DNA of 64,000 bases from assembly GCA_030272585.1 (NCBI GenBank), contig BSYQ01000001.1, positions 1,364,001-1,428,000 of the forward strand, in the 5' to 3' direction. Each line of letters opens with the position of its first letter. Position 1 is the first letter of the stretch. The notes under the pieces were generated by a model. The model was given only the letters and a program-made list of their open reading frames with translations, had not been told where the DNA came from and did no database searches. This DNA is from Bryopsis sp. KO-2023 (lineage: Eukaryota > Chlorophyta > Ulvophyceae > Bryopsidales > Bryopsidaceae). Positions 1-12,635 of the stretch are shown piece after piece. The position numbers and the translations under genes were made by a program.

Positions 1-206
1 ACCACCATAAACATTTTGCAACAAATTCGTTTCGACGCTGGCCATTTCAATTCTTTGGTCGTGTTGGTTGAACTGTTGTCTCAACAAAAACCAGCTCAAT
101 CAAAAGTGTATTGCTGTCCCGGCTTCAAATACAGGAGCTGAATTAGGCTAAGACAACTAACACTGCCCAGAATTTCTGATCGATTAGCTATCGCTCAATT
201 ACTCAC

Positions 207-289
207 CTTTGGCCAACTATAACCTTTCCATCCTTGCAAATGAGCACACCAACACCCACTTTTGGACGCTTGCTTTCATCCTCAGTCAT
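207..289 (-). CDS. Nudix hydrolase-like protein, first exon only (gene runs off the left edge)
   Basis: The exon runs 289 to 207 on the minus strand, from an ATG to a consensus donor (CCAAAG|GTGAGT). It encodes 27 residues plus two bases, including RPKVGVGVLICKDGKVIVGQ. This resembles the first beta strands of NUDT1/NUDT15/AtNUDX1-type Nudix hydrolases, which cleave nucleoside diphosphate derivatives. The diagnostic Nudix box (GX5EX7REUXEEXGU) would be in a later exon and is not found between positions 1 and 206, so the call rests on the N-terminal strand only. The identity is plausible but unproven. Confidence 0.5.
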
Positions 290-1329
290 GCCCTGTCATT
301 TCAGCACACAGCACACTTTTTTAGTTGAATTCCTGCCAATTCGGTGCTCAAAGTAGCACACATGGTGCCTCTGTGCTGTGTAATGTGGGGAATAAGGGGG
401 CCTTTTGACAATTGACTTTTAACTGTTTTGTTCAAAGATTCGCCAACTGGCTGAGTAGGGAGGAGGCAGGTGTTTGCAGATACTCACGGGGAAGCCAGTT
501 CACATCAATTCGAGCACGGTGTCGGAATCCTTACCGAAACCTGAATCGCCGCAATTTTGGGAAGAATCCAATCTGGGGCGAGGACACAGCTATTTGGGGG
601 TGTATTCCCTGTTTGGCAGAATCGTTCGGGATGGAGATTTCTTTGGATCCGAGTGCAGTGTTGGTGGGGAAAACTGAATGTCAGGGACTTCTCCACATCC
701 ACTGTAGAACGGATGTAGAAAACTTCGAGTGCGCATGTGCGATAATTATGGTCTATAACAGAGCCAGTTGTGGGAGATTGTACTGATTGAACGTTATAGT
801 TGGTGTTTCATGGTGCGACTGGGAGGAGTTGGTAGTGAGAGTTAGTTGAAGGAGAAGTTGTATCAGTGTTGGGTAGAAACAGTTAGCCGAGCCGAGACTA
901 TAAAAGAAGACGAACTATTCTCAAAGCATCTTCATCTGTAACCAGTCATCCATTGGGTCGCTCCTCATTGAGCACGTCTTCGAACCACATATGGTCCGCC
1001 AGATCCAGTCATGTTTGCTGATTGGTTGGGATGGCATGAGCCTGGTGAATAACATTCTTGTTAATATTTCACAGGATTTCAGGACAAGTTGTACATCTTT
1101 CTGCGACTTTCTTTCCGGGAACATTTACACATGCAATGTGGAGGAGCAAAACACTGTTTCTTTATTCTTTTGATGTGGAAGCCAGCGTTTTTGTACCTTC
1201 TCACATTCAAAAGGTTGAATTTTGAGTGCCGATATATCATGAAAAGGAAGCCGAGAGAAAGAAATGCTTAAAAAACATAGTTTACCGCGTTGATGTTCAG
1301 CCCACAACAGATTATTCAACCATGAAACA

Positions 1330-1640
1330 ACTTCCCAGGTCAGCCAACTGCAGCCTCTTCCCAGCCTCTATTTCAACATTTAAGCCTTCTTTACCCTCTC
1401 ATCAATGCGAGATCCCTGAATCGGGGTTTGACATTTCTCTGTGGCCTTTTTCTGGCCCCCAACACTCCTAACTAAACATTGTTTCCCTCCAGAACTCCCA
1501 CCATTTGCAAGCAGTTGGTCAAGAACCCCTCGACCACAGGAGCTCCTCGCCACTCCATATATATATATATAGCATCCTCCCATGTCAAAATTAAAGCCAC
1601 CAGTGGCTGCAGAACTGTTTTTGCCCGACCAGTGTGCTTT
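1330..1640 (-). repeat. Dispersed repeat, copy 1
   Basis: The minus strand of this stretch matches the plus strand of 48,845-49,180 over about 300 bases with clear but imperfect identity. The shared core includes TTCTGGAGGGAAACAA and AGAAAAAGGCCACAGAGAAA. Neither copy keeps a reading frame. A microsatellite (TA)n sits inside this copy only. It is probably a fragment of an old transposable element of unknown class. Confidence 0.65.
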
Positions 1641-2611
1641 TGATCTGTTCCCAAATGCTCCCAGCCCCATTGCTCATCGAAAATCCTTCCTTTCAGTTTC
1701 CCTCCCCCTTTTTTTTCTGGTCTCCATACATCTTTTTTTCATTTCTTTGTCCTGACGCAGTAGCCCATCCCAACATCCAGCCAGACATTGAGGAAGACCT
1801 CTCTCCCTTTCTCCAACACATTCCTCTCCTTCCTTCATCCCATGCTTGAATTATAGATCATTTTTTTTGGATCTTGCCCTTTTTTCTTTGCTTCTTACAG
1901 AAGTGCCGGAGTCCATTGACTGGTTGATCACCAGCAACTGATACTTTTGGGCATTTTCCTAAACTGTTTCTCCTGCCAGAATAGCCTGATTTACACTCCA
2001 CAGTGCCTGAGATTTGGCATTGGAGGAGAACTCCCCATCCTGCTGCCCAACAGGCCAATACAACAGAACTCTGGTGTGTGTGTGTGTGCTTTTTTTTTAT
2101 GGCAAGCCATGAGGGTTTTTCTTTTCGCTTCAAATCTCTGCATTACAAAGCAGAACGAACACCCCAACTTCTCAAGTTATTTTTTTCCCCCGTCAACCCA
2201 TTTTCACATTTTTTATATATTTTTCCTATCTTACTCTTTCGTCTCTCTCTCTCTCTCTCTCCCTATTATTTTTTTTCCCCTCCAGCATCCTCTCAGTTGA
2301 TTTTCTTTCCCCAAACAAAACTCTTCTTTCCTGGATTTCTTCTTTCCCTCTATTCCTTTCTTCCCTTCTGCGATTTTTTAAGTTCACTTTTTCATCCCAG
2401 TATTGCCCATACTACCATCCAGGAATTGCAAAAATTTCTTCAACCCAGCCATTTTTCCTGTGTTTTTTCCCTTGGGTATGTTTTTTTTTCCCCACCCTTA
2501 ATCCCAATATCACACAATAGATCTCTCCCCCCCGCCTCCCCTCCCAAAAAATTAAAAAAATAACATCCAGTCCTCAAATTATTGTTTTTCTCTCCCCTCT
2601 TCCATTTTTTG

Positions 2612-2765
2612 TTGTACAAAAAAAAATACTGTATAAGTTTATTGTACACAACAATGTACAAGTTTATTGTACACAACAATACACACACTTATTGTACACA
2701 ATAATGTACAAGTTTATAGTACAAAGCTATCATACACAATAACGTACAATGCTACTGTACATTTC
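2612..2765. repeat. Palindrome-rich minisatellite
   Basis: Four to six imperfect units of roughly 25 bases are built around TTGTACA / TGTACAA half-sites (for example GTTTATTGTACACAACAATG). Later units are more divergent. Each unit contains self-complementary TGTACA cores, so the array can fold into cruciforms. No coding sense. Confidence 0.75.
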
Positions 2766-2847
2766 CTGATACCTCCCTCCTTATTTTCTAAAATCCATCT
2801 GACCATCTTCATGCCCCTATGGCATCAACGAATGACTCCTTTTTTTT

Positions 2848-2883
2848 CCCATATCCCATATCCCATATCCCATATCCCATATC
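2848..2883. repeat. ATATCCC heptamer tandem repeat
   Basis: About five perfect copies of the heptamer ATATCCC, flanked by T-runs. It is too short and too AT-rich for an interstitial telomere tract of known plant or algal type (TTTAGGG / TTTTAGGG). Confidence 0.9.
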
Positions 2884-3066
2884 TTTTTTTTTTTTTATTG
2901 GCCCTTCCTTTTTCAAAGCTGAGAGCCCATGTTCCGTGCAACAGTCCCTGGCTCTTTTTTGACCAGTAGCACGGTGCTACTAGCACCAGGCTTTGATGTC
3001 TTGCAGCAAAGCTCCACTCCAATGATGGTTCTTTCCACAATAGCCAGAATTGGCACCTGCTTGATT

Positions 3067-6000
3067 TTATACATCGCCCTCCCTGCCATTTTTTCCCCAA
3101 CTGTGAAGAGCACCACCAGCATCAGTTTTGGCACAACACCCCTTCGTTGCGTCTTTCCTCCTCATCTGCCTGGCCACTTTATTTTTCTGCCCATCTGTTT
3201 CTGGAAGAAAAAAACAACACATCAATTGTCACTTGGGAAGAATTGGTCTGGTGCAAGGCACAATTGGCTCAATCCAATCGAAAGCTCACCGTTTAATATT
3301 CCAGGCACAATGTTGAACTGCCTGCTCAGTTGTGCCTCAGTGAGTTGCATACAACCCCCTGCCTGGCCAGCTACGACAATATAGCAGATGCTGGACCCTT
3401 CCATGGCAGGAATATTCGAAACGGGGGATCATCTTTCACCATGGCTGCAGCCTGTGATTTCCCACATTGAAGCCATAGATGCCTTTACCAAAACCACCTC
3501 CATGTGAGGGCGGATTCTTGCTCAGCTGCAATGCCAGCCCTCCACCTCAAACACACTGGACCTACCCAAGAAAAGTGGAATGAAAGTGTAATGATACGGC
3601 ACAGCACACACTCCATGAACAGAAGACTAGGGTTGGTTTCTTCAGCCTTTCGCATGGTCTTAAATTTGTACCAGAAATTCAAAGCAAAGGCAAAGTGTGA
3701 AATACTTTCAGAGATATTTGTCAGTGCTCGAGGAGTATGTGCTTACCATCAAGAAATCCCGCTGCCACCATCGCTACGCAAAATGGCAGGCCCCAAAGGA
3801 TGAGCAGAATGCATCTTGATCTCGGACCGTCGCCTTCTGAATTTTTTGTGAGGTATGAAAACCTCCACTCCATCACAGTTTCAGCACCATCAAAACTAAA
3901 GCTCCCAAATCAACTAGCCTCCAATCATAAACCGCCCTTAACAAAAACCCCGACTAACCGGAAAAAAACTCGCAACTATGGAAAAATTTTCCCAAACACT
4001 GAAGAAAAACAAGGCAGCCAAAGGAACAAGACCCCCCCCCACAAACTCACCCCACCTTCAAGGGGACCCCACCCCCTCTCATCATCGCCCTCCACACACG
4101 CGCTCCTCCCACCACCGGCTCCTACCAATCCCCGCCAGCATCGGCCTCTCTGCCCCTACCACCCCCAGTGGCCTCTGGGAGGCCCCGCCTGTCGCATGGT
4201 GCGACTCGCACCCCTCCTCTCTTTTCCCTCCCTTTTCTCGCTTGTTTCTCCCCTTTTTTCCCTCCTCACTCCTTCGAGCCGCCGTGCAAGTGATTTCTCA
4301 CCTACACACACAATAACAGGGGGCAAGGAGGCTGGCGGGAGACTGATGCCTACCTTGCCCCCATTAAAGTTAGTATCAATTCATTAAATAAGAAATAACA
4401 ATACAGCAACTATAGTATGAAAATAAACAACACAACCTGAAAAAAAAAAGGAACACAATTATACCGAGGCATTAGAATTGAAAATGATAACTCTAAAAAA
4501 AAAGCAAACAAATATAAAATATAGCAACTATGTTATACAAATCAACAACTACAACTGGAAAAAATAGCATAATTATACAAAGGCAACAATCAAAAATAAA
4601 TTTGAGAAAAGAACTTGAGGAATTGTGAAACTAAAAAAGTAACTTGATGTCATACCTGTTCAGCTTGGCGGCTATTGAAGGAGGAGGAGGAGAGAGAGAA
4701 AGAGAGGTCTTGCTCTGAGGGGGTGCATGGCGGAGGGCCTCTTGGAGGCCAGGGGGTGATCCGTTGGGGGCAGTAGAAGGCCCTTCTTCTGGGGAAAGGT
4801 GAGGAGCGGGAGGAGCTGTTGGAGGGCTCAGAGGGAAGGGACCCCTTGAAGGTAATCCCTAGATTCTGAAAAAGACCTGCACCTGCAAAATTTCAGAAAG
4901 TACGGATAAGTTTTTGAGTTCCAAAAAAAAATTACGGACGCTTTAAAGATGCTGCATGTGGTGCAAGGGAACTGCATGCAAGGAAATTACCATTTATGCT
5001 CACCTAGGCACTGATCGCTCATCCGCGTCGAGAGTACAACGGGCCTCGTTCACAATCTTCCATGCCGAAATCTGCTCCAAGTCTCGAATGATGGTCACAG
5101 TAATTCTCCAAGGCACAGGGTTTCATCTTTTTTCTTTTCCAGCAGCATCCAAGGCATAATCCAAAGCTGGAAAAACAGTTTTATTAATATTTCATGGGGC
5201 CAAATGAAACCTCTGTCTGGTAGCCTCCTCATCATTCCCCCCAGGTGCAGCCACCAGTGCGCCCTTCATTGGCACTCCATTTCCTCCAGTTCTTCATTGG
5301 TATATCCAGCAGTGCCCACACGAGTTCGTCCCTACAATTTTCCGTAGCTGCGAAATCGAAGCCGTGAAAGGGAACCATTTTGATTCGAGTATCGCATCAC
5401 ATCTAGACCTGAAGCACTCCTCACCAGTTCGTCTCCTCTGATCCTTCCTTGTAAAATCTCAGTCCCGCCCATGCTTGCCAAAGATGGTGACTTGATTTTT
5501 GCATTTCGTATGTCCAAGGGAACTTCCTCATGCATTTCCATTCGGATTGCACCAGTCGGGACTTTAATTTCACCTTGACCTCCAGTCCATTTATTCTCCG
5601 TACGCATGGCTCATCGCACCGGGGCCTGATTTGAAGGATGCCTTCCAGTTTGAGCTCTGCAATTTTCAGTTGCTCCCTGAGTTTTTTTTTCTCCTTGGAA
5701 ATTTGGTCCTCGTCTTCATTGTCTCCCTGTGGCCCCTCTTCCATTTCATCATCCGAAATCTCCACCACAAATTTTTACCGAACCCTTGTTTCTCTCCTGC
5801 CCATCCGCTTCGCTCCCTTTCTTCCTCATTAAATCCTCAGCAGATGCGAAATGGTGGAAAACCCTCCCAGACTCTCCCTCGAAATCTGTTTCTTGAGGAG
5901 TAGGTTCAGTGGGGGGTTCATCGCCTTGTAGAGGAGCCGATGGAGTTCGGTTCCCCACCAGAACCTGTTTTTTCTGTGGTGCATGGCCTCCCTGTGGCTC

Positions 6001-9000
6001 CTAGCCTCGATGCTCTTCACTCGGTAAAAAATCGCACCCATCAACCGAGATGTTTCCGCCGCCAGATGGCCCTGGGTTATCCTTCAGTTGAAACTGATGC
6101 ATTTCGTGAACATCCCCACAGCTCCTTTTAAAACCAAAATCCTACGGCAGTCAGCCATTTGTTGTAGCAACGTGGAACGAAAAGTTGGTCCAACCGGACT
6201 CTGATGGCCAAAACCTCCACCAACTCTTCTCCAGCTCTCTCCAAAGCTTGTGCTAGTCTGACTCCACTTGTGCCAAACCCATCCGAGATGATGGCAACCA
6301 TATCTGACCATTTTTTTTTGTTCATTTTTTTTTTTAAATGATAATTCTCTTTTCTTTTTTTTTGTTTATTTTTTGAGCTTCAATGGCATTTTCATTGCGA
6401 TCACTAATACTTGGCTCCTCCCAACTTCTTTCAATCCATCACGGACACCCTGTCTTCTTGCATGCATCCCAAATCACCGGACCTCAAAAGCTCTTTGCCA
6501 TTGGGCTTGGCTGGGACACACCTCTTGTGAATGACCAGAGGTGGATTCCAATCGTCGTCAGCCACACTGGGTTTGTACACCCATATCTCCCCGGTTTGGA
6601 GCATTCACGCAAAGTCTTATGATCGACCATTCTGACATCGATCCCAAACTCGACCTTTCCCTCCCACCACAGCCCCATTCTCATCCACTTTCTATTTCTG
6701 GCTGACCCCAAAGCTTGTGCACAGGAAAACCACATGCTCAGCCAAACCATAACGCTCCCACCAGCTAGACAAACGCCCTAGTCTGAACATCGGGGCTGAG
6801 ACCCATCCAGCAGCAGGTCCTCCATCAGTGTGTTTCCACGTTTGCTTCTGATGGGCTCCATCCAAATGTATTGAACCCTTCTATTCCATTCCCGGATGCA
6901 GCTCGCCACATCAAAATTTGGCGCCCCTCTGTGTTGTGTATTTTGTACTTCGACAGCACGATCAGCTGCAACAGAGGGTCCTTTAGAAATGTGATCGGAG
7001 AGAAGCCAATTATCGTTCCCCCAAGGTCGCTCGAAAGAGGCTCAATGCACACTCTGCATCAATCTTGGCATATTCACGATCGTGTCTGAAATGGCTCAAC
7101 AAAGTAGCATCATCCTGAGTAAATGCGCCACCTGCAAAAGACACCTTTTGATATGAATAAAATCACAGGTAATTTTCAAGTCAACAGTCAATGGAAAAAA
7201 CACATGCAAAGCACTGTGGATGGACACATTTTGCTTGTGTTATCTTCCTCCAAAAGAAAAACAGAAAAAACAGAGAAGAAAATTTCAGTGATTGCATCCT
7301 TGTTGAAATATTACGACATTGCTTTGGTAGATAGGGGTGCATCAATGTTACCTCTCAGGATGAGCAACCTGTTGGGCACTTGGGAGTTCGCATGTCTTCC
7401 AAAAGCTGGATTTCCGCCTTTGATCAATCTTGGACATTTGTGGGCTCCTCGGCACCAGCTTGATCTCTGATGGCATTTTCATCGTTATTACCACCTGGTC
7501 TGTCTGGCGCCACCCTGATCCCTTTTGTCTCAGGACCTTGTATATCTCGCTTAACATGTTGGGCCCTGATCTTTGCCTCCTTGGCACCAGGTTGACATTG
7601 CAGGGGCAGCGTAGGTATAATTTTTGAACATCTTGGGGTTGTGGGCTGCATGTTTCCATTCCAAATCAAGGCCAGGGTGTGGATACATCATCCCATATAT
7701 TGGTCCCGGGGATGATTTTGTCTGCTTGTTCATGCTTGAGTGCTGGCAGTTGGACGGTTACATCAGCCTGAGGTAGCAAAAGATTAACATTAGGCAACGA
7801 AAATGTACTGATTTCCCGGTATTCCCACATGCACACACAAAGAGAGGCGATTTGTGAAGAACCAATGTTTCCCCTAACTTACTGTTCCACACTAACAGTA
7901 ATCGAACTCAAAGATCTTACCTTTCATTAAATGGACTGAAAACCGATATCTTCTCGATGTCTTTGTTTCGTTTTGGGTAAGGTTATTTTTTCATATTTTT
8001 TTTTCATATTTTTTTTTTTTTCATATTTTTTTTCATATTTTTTTTATTTTTTTTTTCATATTTATTTTTTTTCATATTTTTTTTCATATTTTTTTTTTTT
8101 AATTTTTTTTTTTCATATATATTTTTTTTTTCATTTTTTTCATTTTTTTTTCATTTTTTTCTTCTTTTCTTTTCTCTCATATTTTTTTTTTTTTTTTCAT
8201 TTTAATTTTTTTTTTCACTTTTTTTTTTTTTTTTATTTTAAATCGTTTTGTTTTTGTTTTTTTTTTAAGGTTTTCTGTTTGGTTGGAGTATTTTTTCTTT
8301 CTTTATATCCTTTTTTTCAAAAGGGGGCAAAGGGGGGGGGGGGGTTGATATATTTTTCTTTCTCAGTTCTTTTTTTCTGTGCTTGTGCTGGCTCCAGAAT
8401 CAGCCGGAGATATTCTGCCAATCAACCAGCAAGATTAGCTGTGAGGGCTTCACGCTGGTGGCCAAGCTCCCATCCAAAATCCTTCAAGTGAAGCAAACAT
8501 CAGTGCTCCCCTTCAATTGCTGATCAATGTTTTCGAAAATCGACCTCTCTTCTTGTGCTGACCACCCATTTCTTCCATTTGTTCATCCATAACAGGGCTC
8601 CTGTTTGGGCTACACTCGTCTTTCCCAGCATCAACCATATCATTCACATCCCATTCTTGCCAGATGTTTGCTGCTCCAGTTGTGGAGCACCTTAAACTTC
8701 ATCCTTCCCAACTCCATCTTTTTTTCCTTGCACTAAACCCTCATCCTGGTCTTCAGTGCCACCTTCTGTGGCTGCCTCATGGCCACTCTCTCGATGCCCT
8801 TCCTTTTGTCTTTCCTCATCCTCTTGCACCAGTTTTCCATCATTCCCCTGAGTATCCTTCGCCTCCTGGACCTCATCATCGTCTTTTTTGTTGTCCCCAC
8901 TACCTTCTGGGCACTGTTTTTGCTCGGTAGGATGCCCATCCATCATCCTTCTCTTGTTCTTCTAATCATCTTTTTTTCTTTCTTTTCAACCTCAGGTTCC

Positions 9001-11007
9001 TGGACAGGAGGCTCCTCTCTCTTTTTACTGATCTGAATCTTCACCATCGTCTGCCATAGACATCCTTCACTTAAGCATGGTGGATAGAACGAATTTGTGG
9101 AATTGGCAATTTTGGGAAGCAGAGTGAATCACAGAGCAAGTTGATTTTCTTACTCATCCAAAAAAATACCGTATTAACATGAAAGCAATCACACCTTTTA
9201 TGTTCAAATCTTGAGGCAGTTTGATCTCATCATGACGCTCTCTTACTGATCGCCATTTTCGCCATTTTCATCCCGCCCATCCATCTTTGTTTTCATCTCA
9301 AGGAAATTCGCTCCCTCAAATATACATCGCATGCGCTTTCTGTTGTTTATTTTGCTCACCAGTCCCACGCAAGATAAGAAGTTTTCACATATCCATACTC
9401 AGTCATCAACATAGTCCAGCTTGCTCTTTTCCTTGACTACAAAATCGCATCCTTGTCCACCCCATCACCAGTGTCTTTTCCCCTCATCCTTCTTTTTATC
9501 CAATTCATAGAGCCCAGTGCCTCTGATCATCAACATTACGTGCCATCTGCCCCCACAAAGCTCCGATTTTAAGCCGATACGCAATTCCATTGACTCACTT
9601 TTTCCCATTAATATATCTGTATTGTTTTTTGTTTTTTTTTTCATTTTTTTCATTTTTTTTTTCATTTTTTTTCATTTTTTTCCATATTTGTTTTGTTTTT
9701 TTTCACATTTTGTTTTTTTTTCTTTTCGGTCTTCAACAAACTCTTCATCCACTTGAGGGCCTCCATTTTTTGGCATTCACCCCCAAAATCCAGTGCTTAT
9801 CATTCTCCATTGCGTCTTTTTCCCCTCAGGCTCTTTATCTTACTAAGCCCACATCCTCTCATCCACAGCGTCTCATTGATTGCTGCATTGGAACACCATC
9901 ATTCATATCATAAAAAAAATTCCATCGAGTCTGAAATCTTTCATTAGCCAGGAGCAATATCGACACCACCCCACCGCCACAGCGACCTTTTCGACACCTT
10001 TGTGGGGAAATTTAGACGAGGTCACCCCAAATCCTGATCCATCTTCGCCCAGATCTTTCTTGTCCTGCTGTCAAACCATCATCACAATATTGATTTTGGA
10101 AACTACGCATGACGGAAACCAAGAATGCAATAGCAAAGAGTGTTTTCGACTCGATGTTCTGTCATGGATTTCATTATCTATTGTGCATATCAACATCTGA
10201 CACTCCCCATAAAAGCACGAAATCCTTCTGTTGTGACATGGGGGGAAAAAAAAAGAGTGCTGAAATGGATACCCACCAGCATTGACATCTCGAACTGAGC
10301 TGTGGTCTTCAAAGAACCATTATCTGGCCGTACACATCAGATTCTCCATTAAGGAATCTGTAGATAAAGCTGTAGAGAACTCCAGACGCTCCGCCAACTC
10401 GTCCTCTTTGGCTTGACAGTCCCCACAGTCTGACTCACGCAATTGAGCTGCATCCTCCTCATGGAAAGATTTCTTTTAAAAGCCGTCTCACATCTGCCAA
10501 GGGAATTTGGAAGTCGTTCAGATTGTCCGAAAAATGGGGCTGAAAATTTTCAGATTGTGAAAATGTTCATTTGATCATATCAGAAATCCAGGGGGTAAGA
10601 ATTCTCCCTCCAAATGCGAATAAAATCAAAAAAGGGACCCACCCACCTCACTGAGATTATTCTCTCCAGCAACACCCTGTAGTCGGGCGCCTGTGCCAGA
10701 AAATATTCACAAGATATTAGGATAACACAAGAAAGTGTCTTGAGACCATGAAATACAACAATTTTTAAGAACATGGGAAAAAAGTAGACATTTCGTGTCA
10801 GCACAAGTTTCACTGAGATATTTCCATGGGATGGAACCACACAACCAGCTATTAATAAATGATGTGACAACCTCAAATAAAAAAATAAGGAAAGAGTCCA
10901 CAGTTGCAGTCTTAAACACCAAACACCTGTTTTCCTGTTTCTTCGAGCAGCCCCTCTAAGCTCAGAAGGCACTTACGCCTTCGCGCATCGAACATCGCAC
11001 CCATCAT
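3067..11007 (-). CDS. Unidentified intron-rich gene (partial exon model)
   Basis: I could not assemble a full model, but several minus-strand segments have good splice sites and agree in phase. A possible start is ATG 11007 (exon 11007-10977), followed by 10690-10647 and 10539-10492. Further exon-like stretches are 10323-10277, about 9350-9247, 7767-7687, about 6604-6483, around 5764-5330, about 5110-5004 and 4858-4656 (Pro/Ser-rich). The last two, 3397-3290 and 3200-3067, join in phase and end in a stop. Peptides such as GEIWVYKPSVADDDWNPPLV and TVTIIRDLEQISAWKIVNEA look coding. A Lys/Glu-rich acidic stretch lies near 8700-8950. After 10492 the natural continuation appears one base out of frame or needs a very short intron. 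No family is recognised with confidence, and the span may hold more than one gene. Confidence 0.35.
7980..8290. repeat. T-rich low-complexity tract
   Basis: Runs of 6-13 T are broken by CATA or CA, giving an imperfect (T)nCATA pattern. The long Phe-rich frame across it is a composition artefact. A similar shorter tract lies at 9625-9725. It lies inside an intron or intergenic part of the unidentified gene. Confidence 0.85.
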
Positions 11008-12635
11008 CAGTCCCAATCATACACAGACCAGCCCGCGTATACACGGGAAGACTGGATCGGGATCCAGCAACTAGATGGGAAAAGGGGCCTCCTCTTCGAC
11101 AAACTTTGGCGTAGCACTCAAACGTGATCTCGATCACTTCCTCGCCATCAACTCCCACCAATAGCCTCTCCGGCAACCAGGCGCCGATCTTGTTTTTCCG
11201 ATCCTCACAATTCTCCTGATCGATGCAGCGTCCCTCTTCGGGGTGCCCCCTACCAGTCCTTTTTCACTCCGTTCCCTAGTCCCACAGTAGAGCCACCGCT
11301 TTTCTGCGGTGAGCAACGCCTTGCCATCCTTGGCAATAACACCCGCGATCCTTCCTAGGCGTCCTTCAGCATCTCCACTCCGACCCTGTCGACCGTCGAT
11401 AACAGTCGGAGTCGCTAGGATACCTCGAGCCGAACCCGGCCGCAATTTCTAATCCCTCCACCCACGCCTGCCTGCAGAAATTTCAATGATAAGAAATGGA
11501 AACAAAATTGGACCCTTAATTATCAGCAAACGAAACAGGGTCAACTGGATGTGGAGTGGATTTAGTGACCGTGGAGTGGGTCAGACAAAACAGGCACTCT
11601 TGAATCCACTCCCACACAGGTCTGGAAACCGGAAACCTATAGAAACCTCCGCGAAGCACACGAAGAGCATTGGGTCGCACTCGTGAAAGCTTAACCACCT
11701 TGTTTGGGCCCCCCATAATCACTTTTCCCCTTGCTGCGAAACCCGTGCAAAAACGCCTTGTGAATCAAGTTCTCAGCTCGACCCGCCAACTTACCTATTT
11801 GTCGAAGAGCTGCGAAGGACGCTCAACCACCCTTAAGAAAGCCTTAGCGTCTTTGACACGCTTTCGGAAACGTGTTTTCCTCGTTCGAGAACCAAAAACC
11901 CCGTTTGTGTGCGTCGCAAAGTGAAACAGTAGACTTCCAGAAATCTAGATGAAGGTATCATGATTAGTTGAAGGAGTTTGTCAAACTCCAACAAAGACGT
12001 CAAACTTTCCACTGTTGAAAGACTTTCAATGCTGCTTGTAAAACGTTGGGGTTGGTGAATGAGGATAGAAATGGGAGTTGGTTAGGAGTTAGGCAAATTG
12101 ACTAGGGATTGGCCTAACGTGGTGTGTGCAGGTGGGCATCAACGGTTTTGGGATTTGGATTTGGCTTGGTTGGCAGAACAAGTGACATTGTATACTCCCC
12201 TCAAGCCCCCAACCCCTCCATGTGTCCTACCCAGTTGAAATACCCAGTGTTTTTCATCCATGTGTTCTCTACCCAGTGCTATCTGATTCTACACTGTTCA
12301 CCCAGCAAACCCCTTGAGATGAACCCTCCGATTGAGAGGATCGATACAAATCTCTAGAATGATGCACGAGTTCTGAGGTGGATGAACTTGTTAAAGAGTT
12401 GTATCACAATGCCACTACCCACTTCTGCCACGAAACTACCCACCCTCCCCATGGTCAACCGAAGAAAAAAAAAGAAGCACCACCCCCACCTTTGTGTGAC
12501 TGACACAGCATCGCACTACACCTCTAGTATATAAGTTCTCAAATTAAAACAACCCTTCTGCTCACAATGTTGATACACCCCTGCCCCCGCAGTTTTTCTC
12601 GTCCTTTTTTTTTTCCTCAACAGCCCACACCTATG
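11008..12635. other. Intergenic region, nothing convincing
   Basis: This separates the putative start of the unidentified gene from the 3' end of the API5-RRM-SPOC gene (both minus strand). An open stretch around 11,220-10,980 on the minus strand, preceding the putative ATG, could be a further exon but has no recognisable domain. No other feature seen. Confidence 0.4.

Larger units (their letters stand above)
290..3066. other. Intergenic region with simple repeats, no convincing gene
   Basis: No exon chain with consistent splice sites was found here. The stretch holds a dispersed repeat copy (about 1330-1640), a (TA)n run near 1557, long T-runs, (GT)n near 2075, (CT)n near 2240, a palindromic minisatellite (2612-2765) and an ATATCCC heptamer run (2848-2883). 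A minus-strand donor-like site near 488 (CCCC|GTGAGT) could mark an untranslated or unrecognised exon. Confidence 0.4.

Noticed and set aside
2848-2883. Interstitial telomere repeat
   Set aside because: ATATCCC is not a known plant or algal telomere unit and the tract is only five copies long.
3737-4387. Plus-strand Pro/Ser-rich frame of 216 codons
   Set aside because: No start context or domain, and composition explains the opening; it lies in a probable intron or intergenic part of a minus-strand gene. Not fully excluded.
7973-8491. Long Phe-rich open frame on the plus strand
   Set aside because: Produced by the T-rich low-complexity tract; no domain, no splice or promoter context.
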